DNA of 18,499 nucleotides, taken from positions 1-18,499 of the forward strand of contig DKLU01000044.1 in NCBI GenBank assembly GCA_002455915.1, in the 5' to 3' direction. The notes under the pieces were generated by a model that searched no databases, was not told the DNA's origin, and saw only the letters and a list, made by a program, of their open reading frames with translations. Both the position numbers and the translations under genes were made by a program. This DNA is from Chryseobacterium sp. UBA6632 (GTDB lineage: Bacteria > Bacteroidota > Bacteroidia > Flavobacteriales > Weeksellaceae). Below, one piece after another: positions 9,760 to 18,499 of this stretch (position 1 is its first letter; each line of letters opens with the position of its first letter).

Positions 9760-10929
9760 TTATCTTGATTCAGAATTGACAGCTGCCATCACACCGTCGA
9801 TTTGTCCTAAAGCCAACATTCTTCCTAAGAAAGAATAACCGGGGTTGTAGCCTTTATCAATATCTTCTGACAACAATCTTCCATGGTCGATTCTCATTGG
9901 TAAATCTGGATTTTCTTTTTCAAATACACGGATGACGTCGACTAATTTTCCTCTTCCCCCTAGATGGTGTGCTTCAATGAAATCGCCGTTTTCGAAAACA
10001 TTGGTGCTTCTCAAATGAACAAACTTTGTTCTATGGGCAAATTTCTGAGCCAGCTTCGGAACGTCATTCTGAAGATTGGCACTCAAAGAACCTGCGCAGA
10101 AAGTCAATCCGTTGTGAGGATTATCCACAGCATTCAGGAACCAATCGATATCTTCTTCGTTAGTCACGATTCTTGGTAAACCGAGCAAAGCAAAAGGCGG
10201 ATCGTCGGGATGCACACACATTTGGATACTCCATTCTTCACAAACAGGCATTATTTTTTCAAGGAAATATTTTAGGTTTTCCCGAAGTTGGTTTTTATCA
10301 ATTCCGTCATATAAAGCCAATAAATTATTGAACTTTTCTACAGGATTTAAATCCCCTTCTTTAATATTTCCGTTAACGAATCCCTGTGTTTTTACAATGA
10401 CTGAATCTATCAGATCATTGTTATCCTTTTCTGTTAGCGTGCTTTTTAATAGTTCAACTTTTTCCAGGATTTCCTGATTATGGTCGTTTTTCGCTCCTTC
10501 TCTTTTTAAAATATGAATTTCAAAATAAGCAAATCTTGCTTTATCAAAATAAAGTGACGAAGATCCGTCTTCCCATTCGTGGAAAAGATCTGTTCTTGCC
10601 CAGTCTAAAACCGGCATAAAATTATAGCAAACCGTATTTATGCCTGCTTTTCCTAAGTTTTCGAGACTTTTAATATAATTTTCTATCAAAAAATCACGGT
10701 CTTCACCTCCGTATTTGATTGCTTCGCTTACGGGAAGACTTTCCACAACAGACCAGCGAAGGCCGTGACTTTCTATATAATTTTTGTAATCATTAATAGC
10801 CTCCAAACTCCAAATCTCTCCGTTGGGAACACTATGAAGTGCAGAAACAATACCTTCTACACCGATCTGTCGAAGGGTCTGTAATTTAATTTTATCGTTC
10901 TTTCCAAACCAACGCCATGTTTTTTCCAT
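9760..10929 (-). CDS. uxuA: Mannonate dehydratase
   Basis: A 389-residue cytoplasmic enzyme that dehydrates D-mannonate to 2-keto-3-deoxy-D-gluconate in hexuronate catabolism. The start MEKTWRWFGKND is characteristic. The barrel carries the expected Mn2+ ligands of the UxuA family: His240 in CVHPDDPP, Cys278 in FCAGSLSA, His305 in FVHLRST and Asp348 in RIDHGR. Length is normal for the family. It sits between the susD-like gene and the SDR gene. With the SDR it provides two steps for the glucuronate side chains of glucuronoxylan. Glucuronate isomerase (UxaC) and KDG kinase/aldolase are not in this window. A terminator-like hairpin lies 20 nt before its start. Confidence 0.95.
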   Translation of the reverse strand: MEKTWRWFGKNDKIKLQTLRQIGVEGIVSALHSVPNGEIWSLEAINDYKNYIESHGLRWSVVESLPVSEAIKYGGEDRDFLIENYIKSLENLGKAGINTVCYNFMPVLDWARTDLFHEWEDGSSSLYFDKARFAYFEIHILKREGAKNDHNQEILEKVELLKSTLTEKDNNDLIDSVIVKTQGFVNGNIKEGDLNPVEKFNNLLALYDGIDKNQLRENLKYFLEKIMPVCEEWSIQMCVHPDDPPFALLGLPRIVTNEEDIDWFLNAVDNPHNGLTFCAGSLSANLQNDVPKLAQKFAHRTKFVHLRSTNVFENGDFIEAHHLGGRGKLVDVIRVFEKENPDLPMRIDHGRLLSEDIDKGYNPGYSFLGRMLALGQIDGVMAAVNSESR

Positions 10930-10949
10930 ACCATTTAAATTTTTAATTG

Positions 10950-10984
10950 AAAAACAAGGCAGATGTTTTTAGAATCTGCCCTGT
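10950..10984 (-). terminator. Terminator-like hairpin after the susD-like gene
   Basis: On the minus strand ACAGGGCAGAT (10984-10974) pairs with ATCTGCCTTGT (10964-10954) through 11 positions including one G-U wobble, around a 9-nt loop. It runs into a short T-tract (10954-10950). It starts 33 nt after the susD-like stop and ends 20 nt before the uxuA start. A hairpin directly after susD is common in these loci and could cap a susCD-only transcript while allowing some read-through. Confidence 0.72.
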
Positions 10985-11017
10985 GAACTATATATGAAAT
11001 GTGAAATTAAGTAATTT

Positions 11018-12979
11018 CTAGTAACCAGGATTCTGATATTTTGCTTTAATATCTGCAGATACTTCCATAGCATCGAGCTGTCCTTGAGGAATAGGTCTTA
11101 GATAATGGAAAGGCTGAATAGTCCTTGTAACTGTTTGCGGTGTATGATTTCCATAATTCGCACCTCCAATAGAATAGGTTGCTGACTTTGATGCCCACGT
11201 CTGAGTTCTCACTAGATCGTACCATCTATATCCTTCTCCAAAGTATTCTCTTGATCTTTCTGCAAGAATATAATCAATGGTTATTGTGAAAGGTGTGGCT
11301 GCAATCATAGTAGCACTGTTATCAACAACATACGATGCATTTTGTGCATTATTAAATTTCCATTTTCCAGCACGTCCACGTATCACATTAATTAAATCTC
11401 TTGCCGACATAGATCCTGATGCCCCCTTCACGGCAGCTTCTGCTGCAATAAAGTACAATTCAGAGAATTTAGCGGCATAAAAAGGACGGGTATGACTTGG
11501 ATTGGGATACCCTAAACCATTTCCATTATCGGTTCTATATGGTCCGATTTTCCAGATACCGGGATAAACAATTCTACTGATACCACTTGGAGCAATCACC
11601 CAGTCTGCTCTACCAGGAAGGGTACCTGCCCCCACACCGCTCTGATCGGCTGTGGTTGGATAGGTTGGAGTTTGGGAATCATCATTTAGAAATGTTAAAA
11701 CGGCATCATTTGCGTGTATCGGAAGGTTATTGGCATTGTACAATGTGGTTACATTCGTAAGCCCAGTTCCTTCTTTATGCCAGTTTCCTCTATATACGGT
11801 TGTAAAGGTTCCGTCGTATCGAGAATCATTTGTTTTATCTGCAAATGTATTTTTAATAACCTCAATGGTTGGAGCCATTCTTACCCAAGGTCTTCCCAAT
11901 GGCTGAAACGCTGCACGCTGCACAGAACTTGCTGCAGACCAAGTTGTCGCAGAAGTACTACTTTTAAGATTGGTATAATTCCAAGTCATCATCCATGATG
12001 CAAAGTTATTCGGAGACCATCCGTCACCATAACTTGCCTGGATAACCCCTTCATTGAAATAGGCACTGGTTTCTGTATGATCTGCATACAGCATACATTC
12101 ACTATTACGATCGTTGTCACCTCTGTTCACATCATAGTAAGTTGGCTGTAAGGCATACTGCCCGGGATTATTGATAGCATCCATTGCAATATCATAAGCT
12201 TTCTGAAAGTACCATTGAGGATTGTGACCATCCGGATCGGTACGGGATGTTTCAGGGTAAGTAGGGATACTGTTTGGGTTTTGGAGCCACCATCCATATG
12301 TTAAATATGCCTTTGCTAAATATAATCTCGCCACATTTTTAGTTACCCCTCCTTTTACACGAGGATCAACAGGAAGATTATCAATCGCTTTTACCAAATC
12401 CGGGAAGATAGCTTTAGTATACACTTCTGTAACAGTATTTCTCACTGAAGTTGTTTTTGGATCAATATTAAAAGTAAGCTCACCAGACCCAAGATCTAGA
12501 GGTACACCACCATAAGTCTGAACCAATAAGAAATAGTAGAACGAGCGGAAAAATCTTGCCTCTGAAATTAATGATTCTGCTATACCTGCTCCAGATCCGT
12601 TCTGTATGATTCCATTTGCAGTGTTAATTGACGGGAATACAGATCCCCATACCATACTGGTAGGAAAGGTATTTGAATTGATACTTCCTGCACCACCTGT
12701 CATATCGAGATCTTTAAAGTTTCCATCGGCACTTTGCCCCCATGTTGCCTCATCTGTACCTGTCATATTAGCATTAAGCCAGTATCCATTTCCATAAAGT
12801 AGTCTTAACTGTCTGTACAATGAAGTTACTCCCTGCGATATTCCTCTTTCTGTAGAGAAATCTTCTGGAGTATAAATCCCTCTAGGCTGTTCGTCCAAAA
12901 TCTCATTACACCCTGTTGTTGTAAATGCTATTGAAGCTAAAAATAAAGCAGCAATGAATTTTTTATTTAAATTAATCAT
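11018..12979 (-). CDS. SusD/RagB-like outer-membrane glycan-binding lipoprotein
   Basis: A 653-residue surface lipoprotein that captures oligosaccharides and sits as a lid on its SusC partner. The signal peptide ends in a lipobox TTGC, with Cys24 as the lipidated residue, followed by NEILDE, an acidic stretch consistent with export to the outer face. The N-terminal half is the TPR-rich SusD region. The C-terminal part carries the family signature around FSELYFIAAEAA and ILAERSREYFGEGYRWYDL, and it ends with the usual RPIPQGQLD segment. The gene starts 11 nt after the SusC stop, so the two are translated as a pair. Xylan-type ligand is inferred from the neighbouring enzymes. Confidence 0.95.
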   Translation of the reverse strand: MINLNKKFIAALFLASIAFTTTGCNEILDEQPRGIYTPEDFSTERGISQGVTSLYRQLRLLYGNGYWLNANMTGTDEATWGQSADGNFKDLDMTGGAGSINSNTFPTSMVWGSVFPSINTANGIIQNGSGAGIAESLISEARFFRSFYYFLLVQTYGGVPLDLGSGELTFNIDPKTTSVRNTVTEVYTKAIFPDLVKAIDNLPVDPRVKGGVTKNVARLYLAKAYLTYGWWLQNPNSIPTYPETSRTDPDGHNPQWYFQKAYDIAMDAINNPGQYALQPTYYDVNRGDNDRNSECMLYADHTETSAYFNEGVIQASYGDGWSPNNFASWMMTWNYTNLKSSTSATTWSAASSVQRAAFQPLGRPWVRMAPTIEVIKNTFADKTNDSRYDGTFTTVYRGNWHKEGTGLTNVTTLYNANNLPIHANDAVLTFLNDDSQTPTYPTTADQSGVGAGTLPGRADWVIAPSGISRIVYPGIWKIGPYRTDNGNGLGYPNPSHTRPFYAAKFSELYFIAAEAAVKGASGSMSARDLINVIRGRAGKWKFNNAQNASYVVDNSATMIAATPFTITIDYILAERSREYFGEGYRWYDLVRTQTWASKSATYSIGGANYGNHTPQTVTRTIQPFHYLRPIPQGQLDAMEVSADIKAKYQNPGY

Positions 12980-12990
12980 GACTTATAATT

Positions 12991-15855
12991 TTAGAAGGTT
13001 AAATTAAGACCCAATAGATAATTTCTGGTAGCTGGGTTGTTTGTTCCTATAACTAACTGATTCGCTTTGTACGAATTAACAGCCTGATTCTCATTTCCTC
13101 TTGAGTTTGGTTCAGGATCCATTCCGGAATGTCTGTAATATGGCGAACCGAAAACAAATGGATTTTGTACCGTTACATATAATCTTAGATTACTTACACC
13201 TAAATTTTCAAGAGTGCTTTTATTAAAATTATATCCTAAAGTAATTGTTCTGATTTTTACAAAAGATGCATCAAAAAGAGCAAGAGTTGATGCATATTTA
13301 GGGTTATCCCCACTTAATAATCCTCCTGGTTTAGGATATCTTACATCTGTATTTTCGGGAGTCCAATAATCTACATCCACATTATTCCCTCGGCCTGTTA
13401 ACCTGTTCAGATATCCGGCTGAGCCATAAATTGTGCTAATAAGAACCCCTCCTTTTTGAAAAGCTCCGACAACACTCAGATCAATGTTTTTATAAGCCAG
13501 TCTAGTATTAAAACCACCAATAAAATCAGGATTTGTATTTATTATTTGTCTGTCTGCCTCATTAATTGCTCGTACAGGCGTCCCATCTGCATTATAGCCT
13601 CCTGTATACAAAACTTTGATCATTCCTGGCGCTGCACCTACTTGTGGTTCTAAAATATTCAGATATGGATCGCCTTGCTGCCAAAGACCAATATATTGGT
13701 AATCATATATTGCATTGATGTTGTACCCCACAAACCATAAATTATTAACATTTCTGTCCTGCCCAGATGCCAATGCTGTGATTTTGTTTTTGTTTGCTGC
13801 TAAATTACCTCCCACTTCCCAGCTAAAACCTTTGGGATTGTCAAAAATCAAAGCATTCAAAGAGACTTCCAGACCTTTATTCTGCGAAGCTCCCACATTC
13901 TGCAACACAAGATTTAAACCACTTGATGAAGGAAGCTGCTTATCTAGTAATAGTTTTTCAGTGTTAGTAACATAGTACTCAACTGTACCACTTATTCTTT
14001 TGTTAAAAATTGAGAAGTCAACTCCATAATTCCATGTCTTAGAAAATTCCCAACCCAGTGATGCATTTGGCGCTCTGTTTACATAATTTCCAATTGCATT
14101 TGCAGCTCCAAAATTATAAGGTGTTGTACTTAGGCTGCCAAACGTTGTGTACGGGGCAACAGCTTGGTTTGATGTTTGTCCGAAACCTGCCCTTAACTTC
14201 AATGTATTAATGTATTTTGAATCCTTTAAAAAACTTTCATTAGCAACATTCCAACCTGCTGATATTGCCGGATAGGTATGCCACTGATGGCCTTTAGCCA
14301 ATACTGAAGCGCCGTCTGATCTTACCGTTGCTGTTAACATATAACGATTATCAAACTGATACATCACTCTTCCCATGAATGACATCAGACCTCTTCTCCA
14401 ATATCCCTGATTGTTGGGATCTATAGTTATTTCGCCTTGTGCATGGCCTAAATTAAAATATTGAAATGCATCCAGAGGAACATCTCGGGCGGCAATAGAT
14501 GAACTGTTGAATCGAGTTTGCTCGGCCGAGTAAAGAGCCGTAGCATTAATTTTATGTTTGCCAAACGTTCTGTCATAGGTAATTAAATTTTCGATTACCC
14601 ATTGACTTGTCAAAGAATTTCCGATACTTGCTGACGAAGCGGTTGTCGGCTGATAATTTAGTACCCCAGTTCCAAGGTAATAGCCACTATTCGAATTTCT
14701 ATAGGTAAGCCCCACATTTAATCTGTATTTCAAGCCTTCAACAGATGGGATTTTTATTTCTCCGTACAGATTATTATAGGAGCTGAATGCGTTGGTGCGA
14801 TCAGCGTATGCATCTCCTAAATTTTCTAAAATTGATCTGGTCTGTAACGCCGTCTGATCCTGATTTGCAAAAGTAGTTCTCAACCTCGACGATCCATCGG
14901 CAAGATATGGGCTTGTTAATGGTGAATATCCTAAAACGGGCGCACCGCTGATGCCATTGAAATCATTGATTGAGAAATTAGAATTTGTAGAGAAGCCAAC
15001 TTTTAACCAAGAATTTATCTCCTGGTCCAACGCTCCTCTAATGGATAATCTTTTGTAAGTTTGTAAAGGCACAACACCATTTTGCTGAAAATAAGCCACT
15101 CCAAAATTATACCCTCCTTTCTCTGTACCTCCTGATACTGCCACATCATGATTCATCATCAGCCCCACACCATAATACAGATCCTGCCAATCGGTATTTG
15201 TACCGTTGATTTCATCAGGTCCATTTGTAAATAAATTAGCGTCAGCTCTCAGTTTAGCAAACTTGTCTCCACTCATGACAGGATATTTCGAAAATATCGT
15301 CTGAAATCCTGTATAACCATTATATGAAAATCTTGCCCGTTGCCCCTTTCCGCCTCTGTTTGTAGTAATAATAATTACTCCATTTGCTCCTCTGGAACCA
15401 TAAATTGCCGTTGCTGATGCATCTTTAAGAACATCTAAAGTTTTAATATCTGAAGGACTGATATCGCCTAACGATCCTACAAACGGGATACCATCTAATA
15501 CAATCAAAGGATCATTTGAGCCCGTTAAAGATCGTTCTCCTCTGATTCTTATCTGCTGAACAGCTCCAGGTTTGGTAGAGGTTCTTCCGATATCTACCCC
15601 TGGAAGACGCCCTTGTATAGCCTCTGTAATATTTGCAGATGGAACTTCCTTAATGGCTGTTCCGCTTAATGAGGCTACAGATCCAGTAACAGCTTCTTTT
15701 TTCTGAGTACCATATCCTATAACAATCACTTCTTCTATCTTCTTCTCCTTCTGTACAGTATCTTTTTTAACCTGGGAATATACAATCCCTGAAGGTAACA
15801 AGGCCATTGCAAAAAATAATGCTGCCTTATTACCGCCAAAATAAAATCGATTCAT
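12991..15855 (-). CDS. SusC/RagA-like TonB-dependent outer-membrane transporter
   Basis: A 954-residue TonB-dependent beta-barrel that imports oligosaccharides presented by the SusD-like partner. A signal peptide (about 1-28) is followed by a short charged linker and EEVIVIGYGTQKK (41-53), the TonB-box-like motif. The plug domain spans about 50-170 and includes LPGVDI, IRIRGERSL, DPLIVLDGIP and SATAIYGSRGANGVI. The barrel ends in GLNLTF with a terminal Phe, as expected for outer-membrane assembly. The carboxypeptidase-regulatory-like domain that usually precedes the plug in SusC proteins is missing: only about 12 residues lie between the signal peptide and the TonB box. Its start is 26 nt after the end of a terminator-like hairpin following xylA. 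Confidence 0.95.
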   Translation of the reverse strand: MNRFYFGGNKAALFFAMALLPSGIVYSQVKKDTVQKEKKIEEVIVIGYGTQKKEAVTGSVASLSGTAIKEVPSANITEAIQGRLPGVDIGRTSTKPGAVQQIRIRGERSLTGSNDPLIVLDGIPFVGSLGDISPSDIKTLDVLKDASATAIYGSRGANGVIIITTNRGGKGQRARFSYNGYTGFQTIFSKYPVMSGDKFAKLRADANLFTNGPDEINGTNTDWQDLYYGVGLMMNHDVAVSGGTEKGGYNFGVAYFQQNGVVPLQTYKRLSIRGALDQEINSWLKVGFSTNSNFSINDFNGISGAPVLGYSPLTSPYLADGSSRLRTTFANQDQTALQTRSILENLGDAYADRTNAFSSYNNLYGEIKIPSVEGLKYRLNVGLTYRNSNSGYYLGTGVLNYQPTTASSASIGNSLTSQWVIENLITYDRTFGKHKINATALYSAEQTRFNSSSIAARDVPLDAFQYFNLGHAQGEITIDPNNQGYWRRGLMSFMGRVMYQFDNRYMLTATVRSDGASVLAKGHQWHTYPAISAGWNVANESFLKDSKYINTLKLRAGFGQTSNQAVAPYTTFGSLSTTPYNFGAANAIGNYVNRAPNASLGWEFSKTWNYGVDFSIFNKRISGTVEYYVTNTEKLLLDKQLPSSSGLNLVLQNVGASQNKGLEVSLNALIFDNPKGFSWEVGGNLAANKNKITALASGQDRNVNNLWFVGYNINAIYDYQYIGLWQQGDPYLNILEPQVGAAPGMIKVLYTGGYNADGTPVRAINEADRQIINTNPDFIGGFNTRLAYKNIDLSVVGAFQKGGVLISTIYGSAGYLNRLTGRGNNVDVDYWTPENTDVRYPKPGGLLSGDNPKYASTLALFDASFVKIRTITLGYNFNKSTLENLGVSNLRLYVTVQNPFVFGSPYYRHSGMDPEPNSRGNENQAVNSYKANQLVIGTNNPATRNYLLGLNLTF

Positions 15856-15881
15856 AAGTTTTAATTTTAAATGTTGGGTTG

Positions 15882-15936
15882 AAAAAAAAGACTGTTAAAA
15901 AATTGACATTCGAGAATCCTTAGTGTTTAACAGTCT
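15882..15936 (-). terminator. Terminator-like hairpin after xylA
   Basis: On the minus strand AGACTGTTAAA (15936-15926) pairs perfectly with TTTAACAGTCT (15899-15889) around a 26-nt loop and is followed by a run of seven further T (15888-15882). It begins 10 nt after the xylA stop and ends 26 nt before the SusC start. The plus strand has no equivalent T-run. This is the strongest such signal in the window. Confidence 0.8.
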
Positions 15937-15946
15937 CTTCTATTTT

Positions 15947-17275
15947 TTAGATATACATGTTCACGATCGCTTCAAACAGCTCCTGTTTTCCGCTTTTCGG
16001 CTGTGGTTCGCCAATTTCGTGAGCAATTCTTTGAAGATCTTCTAAAGTAAGAGTTCCATCTTCAAAAGATTTTCCGTTTCCATTGTCGAAAGAAGCGTAA
16101 CGGTCTGTTCTCAATTTCTTATAATCCGAATTTTCAAGAATATCTGCCGCAGCCAAAAGCCCTTTTGCAAAAACATCCATCCCTGAAATATGAGAAATGA
16201 ATAAATCTTCCGCATCAATAGAATTTCTTCTAATCTTCGCATCGAAATTTACTCCGCCATTTCCTAAACCTCCCGCCGGAAGAAGCACCAACCAAGCCTG
16301 AACCATGTCATAATAATCTATCGGGAACTGGTCTGTATCCCATCCATTTTGGTAATCTCCCCTATTTGCATCGATACTTCCTAAAAGCCCTGCATCTACC
16401 GCAGCCTGAAGTTCGTGTTCGAAGGTGTGCCCTGCTAAAGTTGCGTGGTTCACTTCGATATTTAATTTAAAATCTTTGTCTAAACCGTAATGTCTTAAAA
16501 ATCCGATTACCGTTTCAGAATCGTAGTCGTACTGATGTTTGGTAGGTTCCATTGGTTTTGGTTCAATTAAAAAAGTTCCTTTAAAACCTTGTTGACGAGC
16601 ATAATCTCTCGACATTGAAAGGAAACGCGCCAAATGATCCTTTTCACGCTTCATGTCTGTGTTTAAAAGACTCATATAACCTTCTCTACCACCCCAGAAT
16701 ACATAGTTTTCGCCACCTAAAGCTATCGTTGCATCGATAGAATTTTTAACCTGAGTTCCTGCGCAAGCCACCACATCAAAATTTGGGTTTGTAGAAGCTC
16801 CGTTCATGTATCTTTCATGCGTGAAAACGTTTGCTGTTCCCCATAAAAGCTTGATTCCGGTTTCCTGTTGCTTCTGTTTTGCGTATTCTACAATTGCCTG
16901 AAGATTTTTTTCGTATTCTTTCCAATTGTTTGCTGGGTCTACTAAATCGATGTCGTGGAAACAATAGTAGTTGAAGCCCATTTTAGACATAAATTCAAAA
17001 CCGGCATCCATTTTATGCATTGCTCTTGTTACAGCATCATTTCCGATGTCCCAAGGATGGTGAATGGTAGGTCCTCCGAATGGATCGCTTCCGTTTGCAC
17101 ATAATGTATGCCACCAAGCCATCGCAAAACGAGTCCAGTCTTTCATTGGTTTTCCCATCACGATTCTTTCCGCGTCATAATATCTGAAAGCTAATGGATT
17201 TCTGCTTTCTTTTCCTTCAAATTTAATTTTGTCGATACCTGTAAAAAACTCCTTTGTACCTGTTAAAGTGTTCAT
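15947..17275 (-). CDS. xylA: Xylose isomerase
   Basis: A 442-residue cytoplasmic enzyme converting D-xylose to D-xylulose, of the longer class II type. Motifs include [14 protein letters not shown] (54-67), the catalytic His107 in [14 protein letters not shown] (192-200), and metal and substrate residues Glu238 and Lys240 in LIEPKP, Glu274 and His277 in [16 protein letters not shown], Asp302 in SIDANRGD, and Asp313/Asp315 in WDTDQ. No deletions or broken motifs are seen. It follows xylB after a 111-nt gap with a small unpaired-tail hairpin (17336-17352) and an AT-rich leader. It is separated from the SusC gene by a strong hairpin. Confidence 0.97.
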   Translation of the reverse strand: MNTLTGTKEFFTGIDKIKFEGKESRNPLAFRYYDAERIVMGKPMKDWTRFAMAWWHTLCANGSDPFGGPTIHHPWDIGNDAVTRAMHKMDAGFEFMSKMGFNYYCFHDIDLVDPANNWKEYEKNLQAIVEYAKQKQQETGIKLLWGTANVFTHERYMNGASTNPNFDVVACAGTQVKNSIDATIALGGENYVFWGGREGYMSLLNTDMKREKDHLARFLSMSRDYARQQGFKGTFLIEPKPMEPTKHQYDYDSETVIGFLRHYGLDKDFKLNIEVNHATLAGHTFEHELQAAVDAGLLGSIDANRGDYQNGWDTDQFPIDYYDMVQAWLVLLPAGGLGNGGVNFDAKIRRNSIDAEDLFISHISGMDVFAKGLLAAADILENSDYKKLRTDRYASFDNGNGKSFEDGTLTLEDLQRIAHEIGEPQPKSGKQELFEAIVNMYI

Positions 17276-17386
17276 ATATTTTTGTTTTAATTTTTAGTTA
17301 AATTTTAAAATTTGGCATAAGAAATTCCTGCTCACTGATCTGGAAAAGATCAATAAGTACAATGGAAAACTCCGTTGCTGTTAGGA

Positions 17387-18499
17387 TTATATTATTTCAT
17401 TAAGATGCTGCTTCCATCTTGAATAGGCTTCTAAGTATTGTTCTCGTTTTTCTAATTGTGGTTCTATAACAGCAATTCTTTCAAGTGAAGCGAAAGCCTC
17501 TTTAGAATCTGCATAAAACCCGATTCCCATTCCTGCCGCTCTTGCCGCACCTACCGCTCCGTCTGTATCGTAAAGCTCAATGACAGCATTACTCACTCCG
17601 GCCAGTGATTTCCTGAAAATTGAACTTAAGAACATATTGGCATTCCCTGCACGGATTACCTGGATATCCATCCCAATATTCCTCATGATATCCATTCCGT
17701 ATTCGTAGGAGAACACAATTCCTTCTTGTGCCGCACGCAGGATATCTCCTTTTGTATGTATATTGAAATTAATTCCGTGAATAGAACAGTTGGTTTCTTT
17801 ATTTTCTAATACCCTTTCCGCACCATTTCCAAAAGGAATGATGCTTAAACCCTTGGCTCCAACTGGTGAAAGTGATGCCAAGTCATTCATGTCCCCGTAA
17901 GAAGATAAGGATGTTGCAAAGTTATGCTTTAACCAAGAATTTAAAATTCCTGTTCCATTGATGCAAAGCAAAACCCCCAGCCTCGTTAATTCTTCAGTAT
18001 GATTTACGTGAGCAAAAGTATTTACTCTTGATAATTTATCATATTCCAGCTGATCCAACACTCCGTAAACAACGCCTGAAGTACCTGCTGTAGAAGCAAT
18101 TTCTCCCGGATTGAAAACATTTAATGATAAAGCGTTATTCGGCTGATCGCCCGCTCTATAGGAAATTGGTGTTCCTTCTTTCAAACCCAATTCCTGAGCT
18201 GCAGTTGCTGAAACTGTTGCCTGAATCCCAAAAGTCGGGATAATTTCAGGGAAAAAGCTTTTAGGAATTCCATAGTAATTGATGACATCTTCTGAAATAC
18301 AATTGTTTTTAAAATCCCAGAAAATTCCTTCAGATAAGCCCTCAATCGTTATTCCTATTTCTCCGGAAAGTCTCATCGCGATATAATCTCCGGGAAGCAT
18401 TATTTTATCAATTTTTTCAAAAATTTCCGGTTCGTTTTCTTTAACCCAGGCTAATTTCGAAGCTGTAAAATTTCCCGGTGAATTCAGTAAATGTGATAA
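17387..18499 (-). CDS. xylB: Xylulokinase (FGGY family), 5' end beyond the window
   Basis: This phosphorylates D-xylulose with ATP to xylulose-5-phosphate, feeding the pentose phosphate pathway. The first in-window Met codon is at 18400, but the frame stays open to 18499 and its translation (including GNFTASKLAWVKENEPEIF) is typical FGGY sequence before KIMLPGDYIAMRLSG. The gene therefore continues off the right edge. About 370 residues are visible of a usual 490-500. The probable catalytic Asp lies in YRAGDQPNNA (about 18146-18148), followed by STAGTSGVVYG and a C-terminal domain with GAVGAARAAGMG. It is the most upstream gene visible. The locus promoter probably lies before it or further upstream. 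Confidence 0.93.
   Translation of the reverse strand, partial: LSHLLNSPGNFTASKLAWVKENEPEIFEKIDKIMLPGDYIAMRLSGEIGITIEGLSEGIFWDFKNNCISEDVINYYGIPKSFFPEIIPTFGIQATVSATAAQELGLKEGTPISYRAGDQPNNALSLNVFNPGEIASTAGTSGVVYGVLDQLEYDKLSRVNTFAHVNHTEELTRLGVLLCINGTGILNSWLKHNFATSLSSYGDMNDLASLSPVGAKGLSIIPFGNGAERVLENKETNCSIHGINFNIHTKGDILRAAQEGIVFSYEYGMDIMRNIGMDIQVIRAGNANMFLSSIFRKSLAGVSNAVIELYDTDGAVGAARAAGMGIGFYADSKEAFASLERIAVIEPQLEKREQYLEAYSRWKQHLNEII

Noticed and set aside
17336..17352. TGATCT-GGAAA-AGATCA hairpin in the xylB-xylA gap as a terminator
   Set aside because: The stem is 6 bp and neither strand has a T-run after it; it could be chance or a weak structure only.

Overview
The window reads as a piece of a Bacteroidota genome, most likely Flavobacteriia and close to Chryseobacterium. 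The evidence is an AT-rich sequence, a SusC/SusD outer-membrane pair, secreted glycoside hydrolases, A/T-rich leaders without Shine-Dalgarno sites, and gaps filled with small hairpin repeats of a kind I associate with this group. The genus is an inference, because no 16S or other marker gene is present.

All ten complete or near-complete genes, plus an eleventh clipped at the left edge, lie on the minus strand and are read from right to left. Together they form a polysaccharide utilization locus for xylan-type hemicellulose, probably a substituted glucuronoarabinoxylan. In order of transcription they are: xylulokinase (5' end off the right edge), xylose isomerase, SusC-like porin, SusD-like lipoprotein, mannonate dehydratase UxuA, an SDR oxidoreductase (probable fructuronate reductase), a GH43 (beta-xylosidase type), a second GH43 (subfamily-12-like), a fused esterase with two CE1-type domains, a GH31 alpha-xylosidase, and the first 32 codons of a third GH43.

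The proposed logic is as follows. SusC/SusD binds and imports xylo-oligosaccharides. Secreted or periplasmic GH43, GH31 and CE1 enzymes remove side groups and cut the chains to xylose. XylA and XylB turn xylose into xylulose-5-phosphate. The SDR and UxuA carry the uronic acid side chains through mannonate to 2-keto-3-deoxygluconate. No endoxylanase, alpha-glucuronidase, glucuronate isomerase, sugar permease or regulator is in the window. These may lie beyond either edge.

The gaps are the least ordinary part. Three, possibly four, hold a hairpin with a U-tract on the minus strand, always only 20-39 nt before the next start codon, leaving little room for a promoter. The other larger gaps hold clusters of short palindromes (mostly 5-7 bp stems with 3-nt loops) of at least three sequence families. 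I found no convincing Bacteroidota promoter (TAnnTTTG type) in any gap, so transcription probably enters from upstream of xylB. I see no CRISPR array, insertion sequence, tRNA, rRNA or phage gene. Apart from the hairpin arrangement and the double esterase, this is a fairly conventional catabolic locus, and I do not see a clearly new system.
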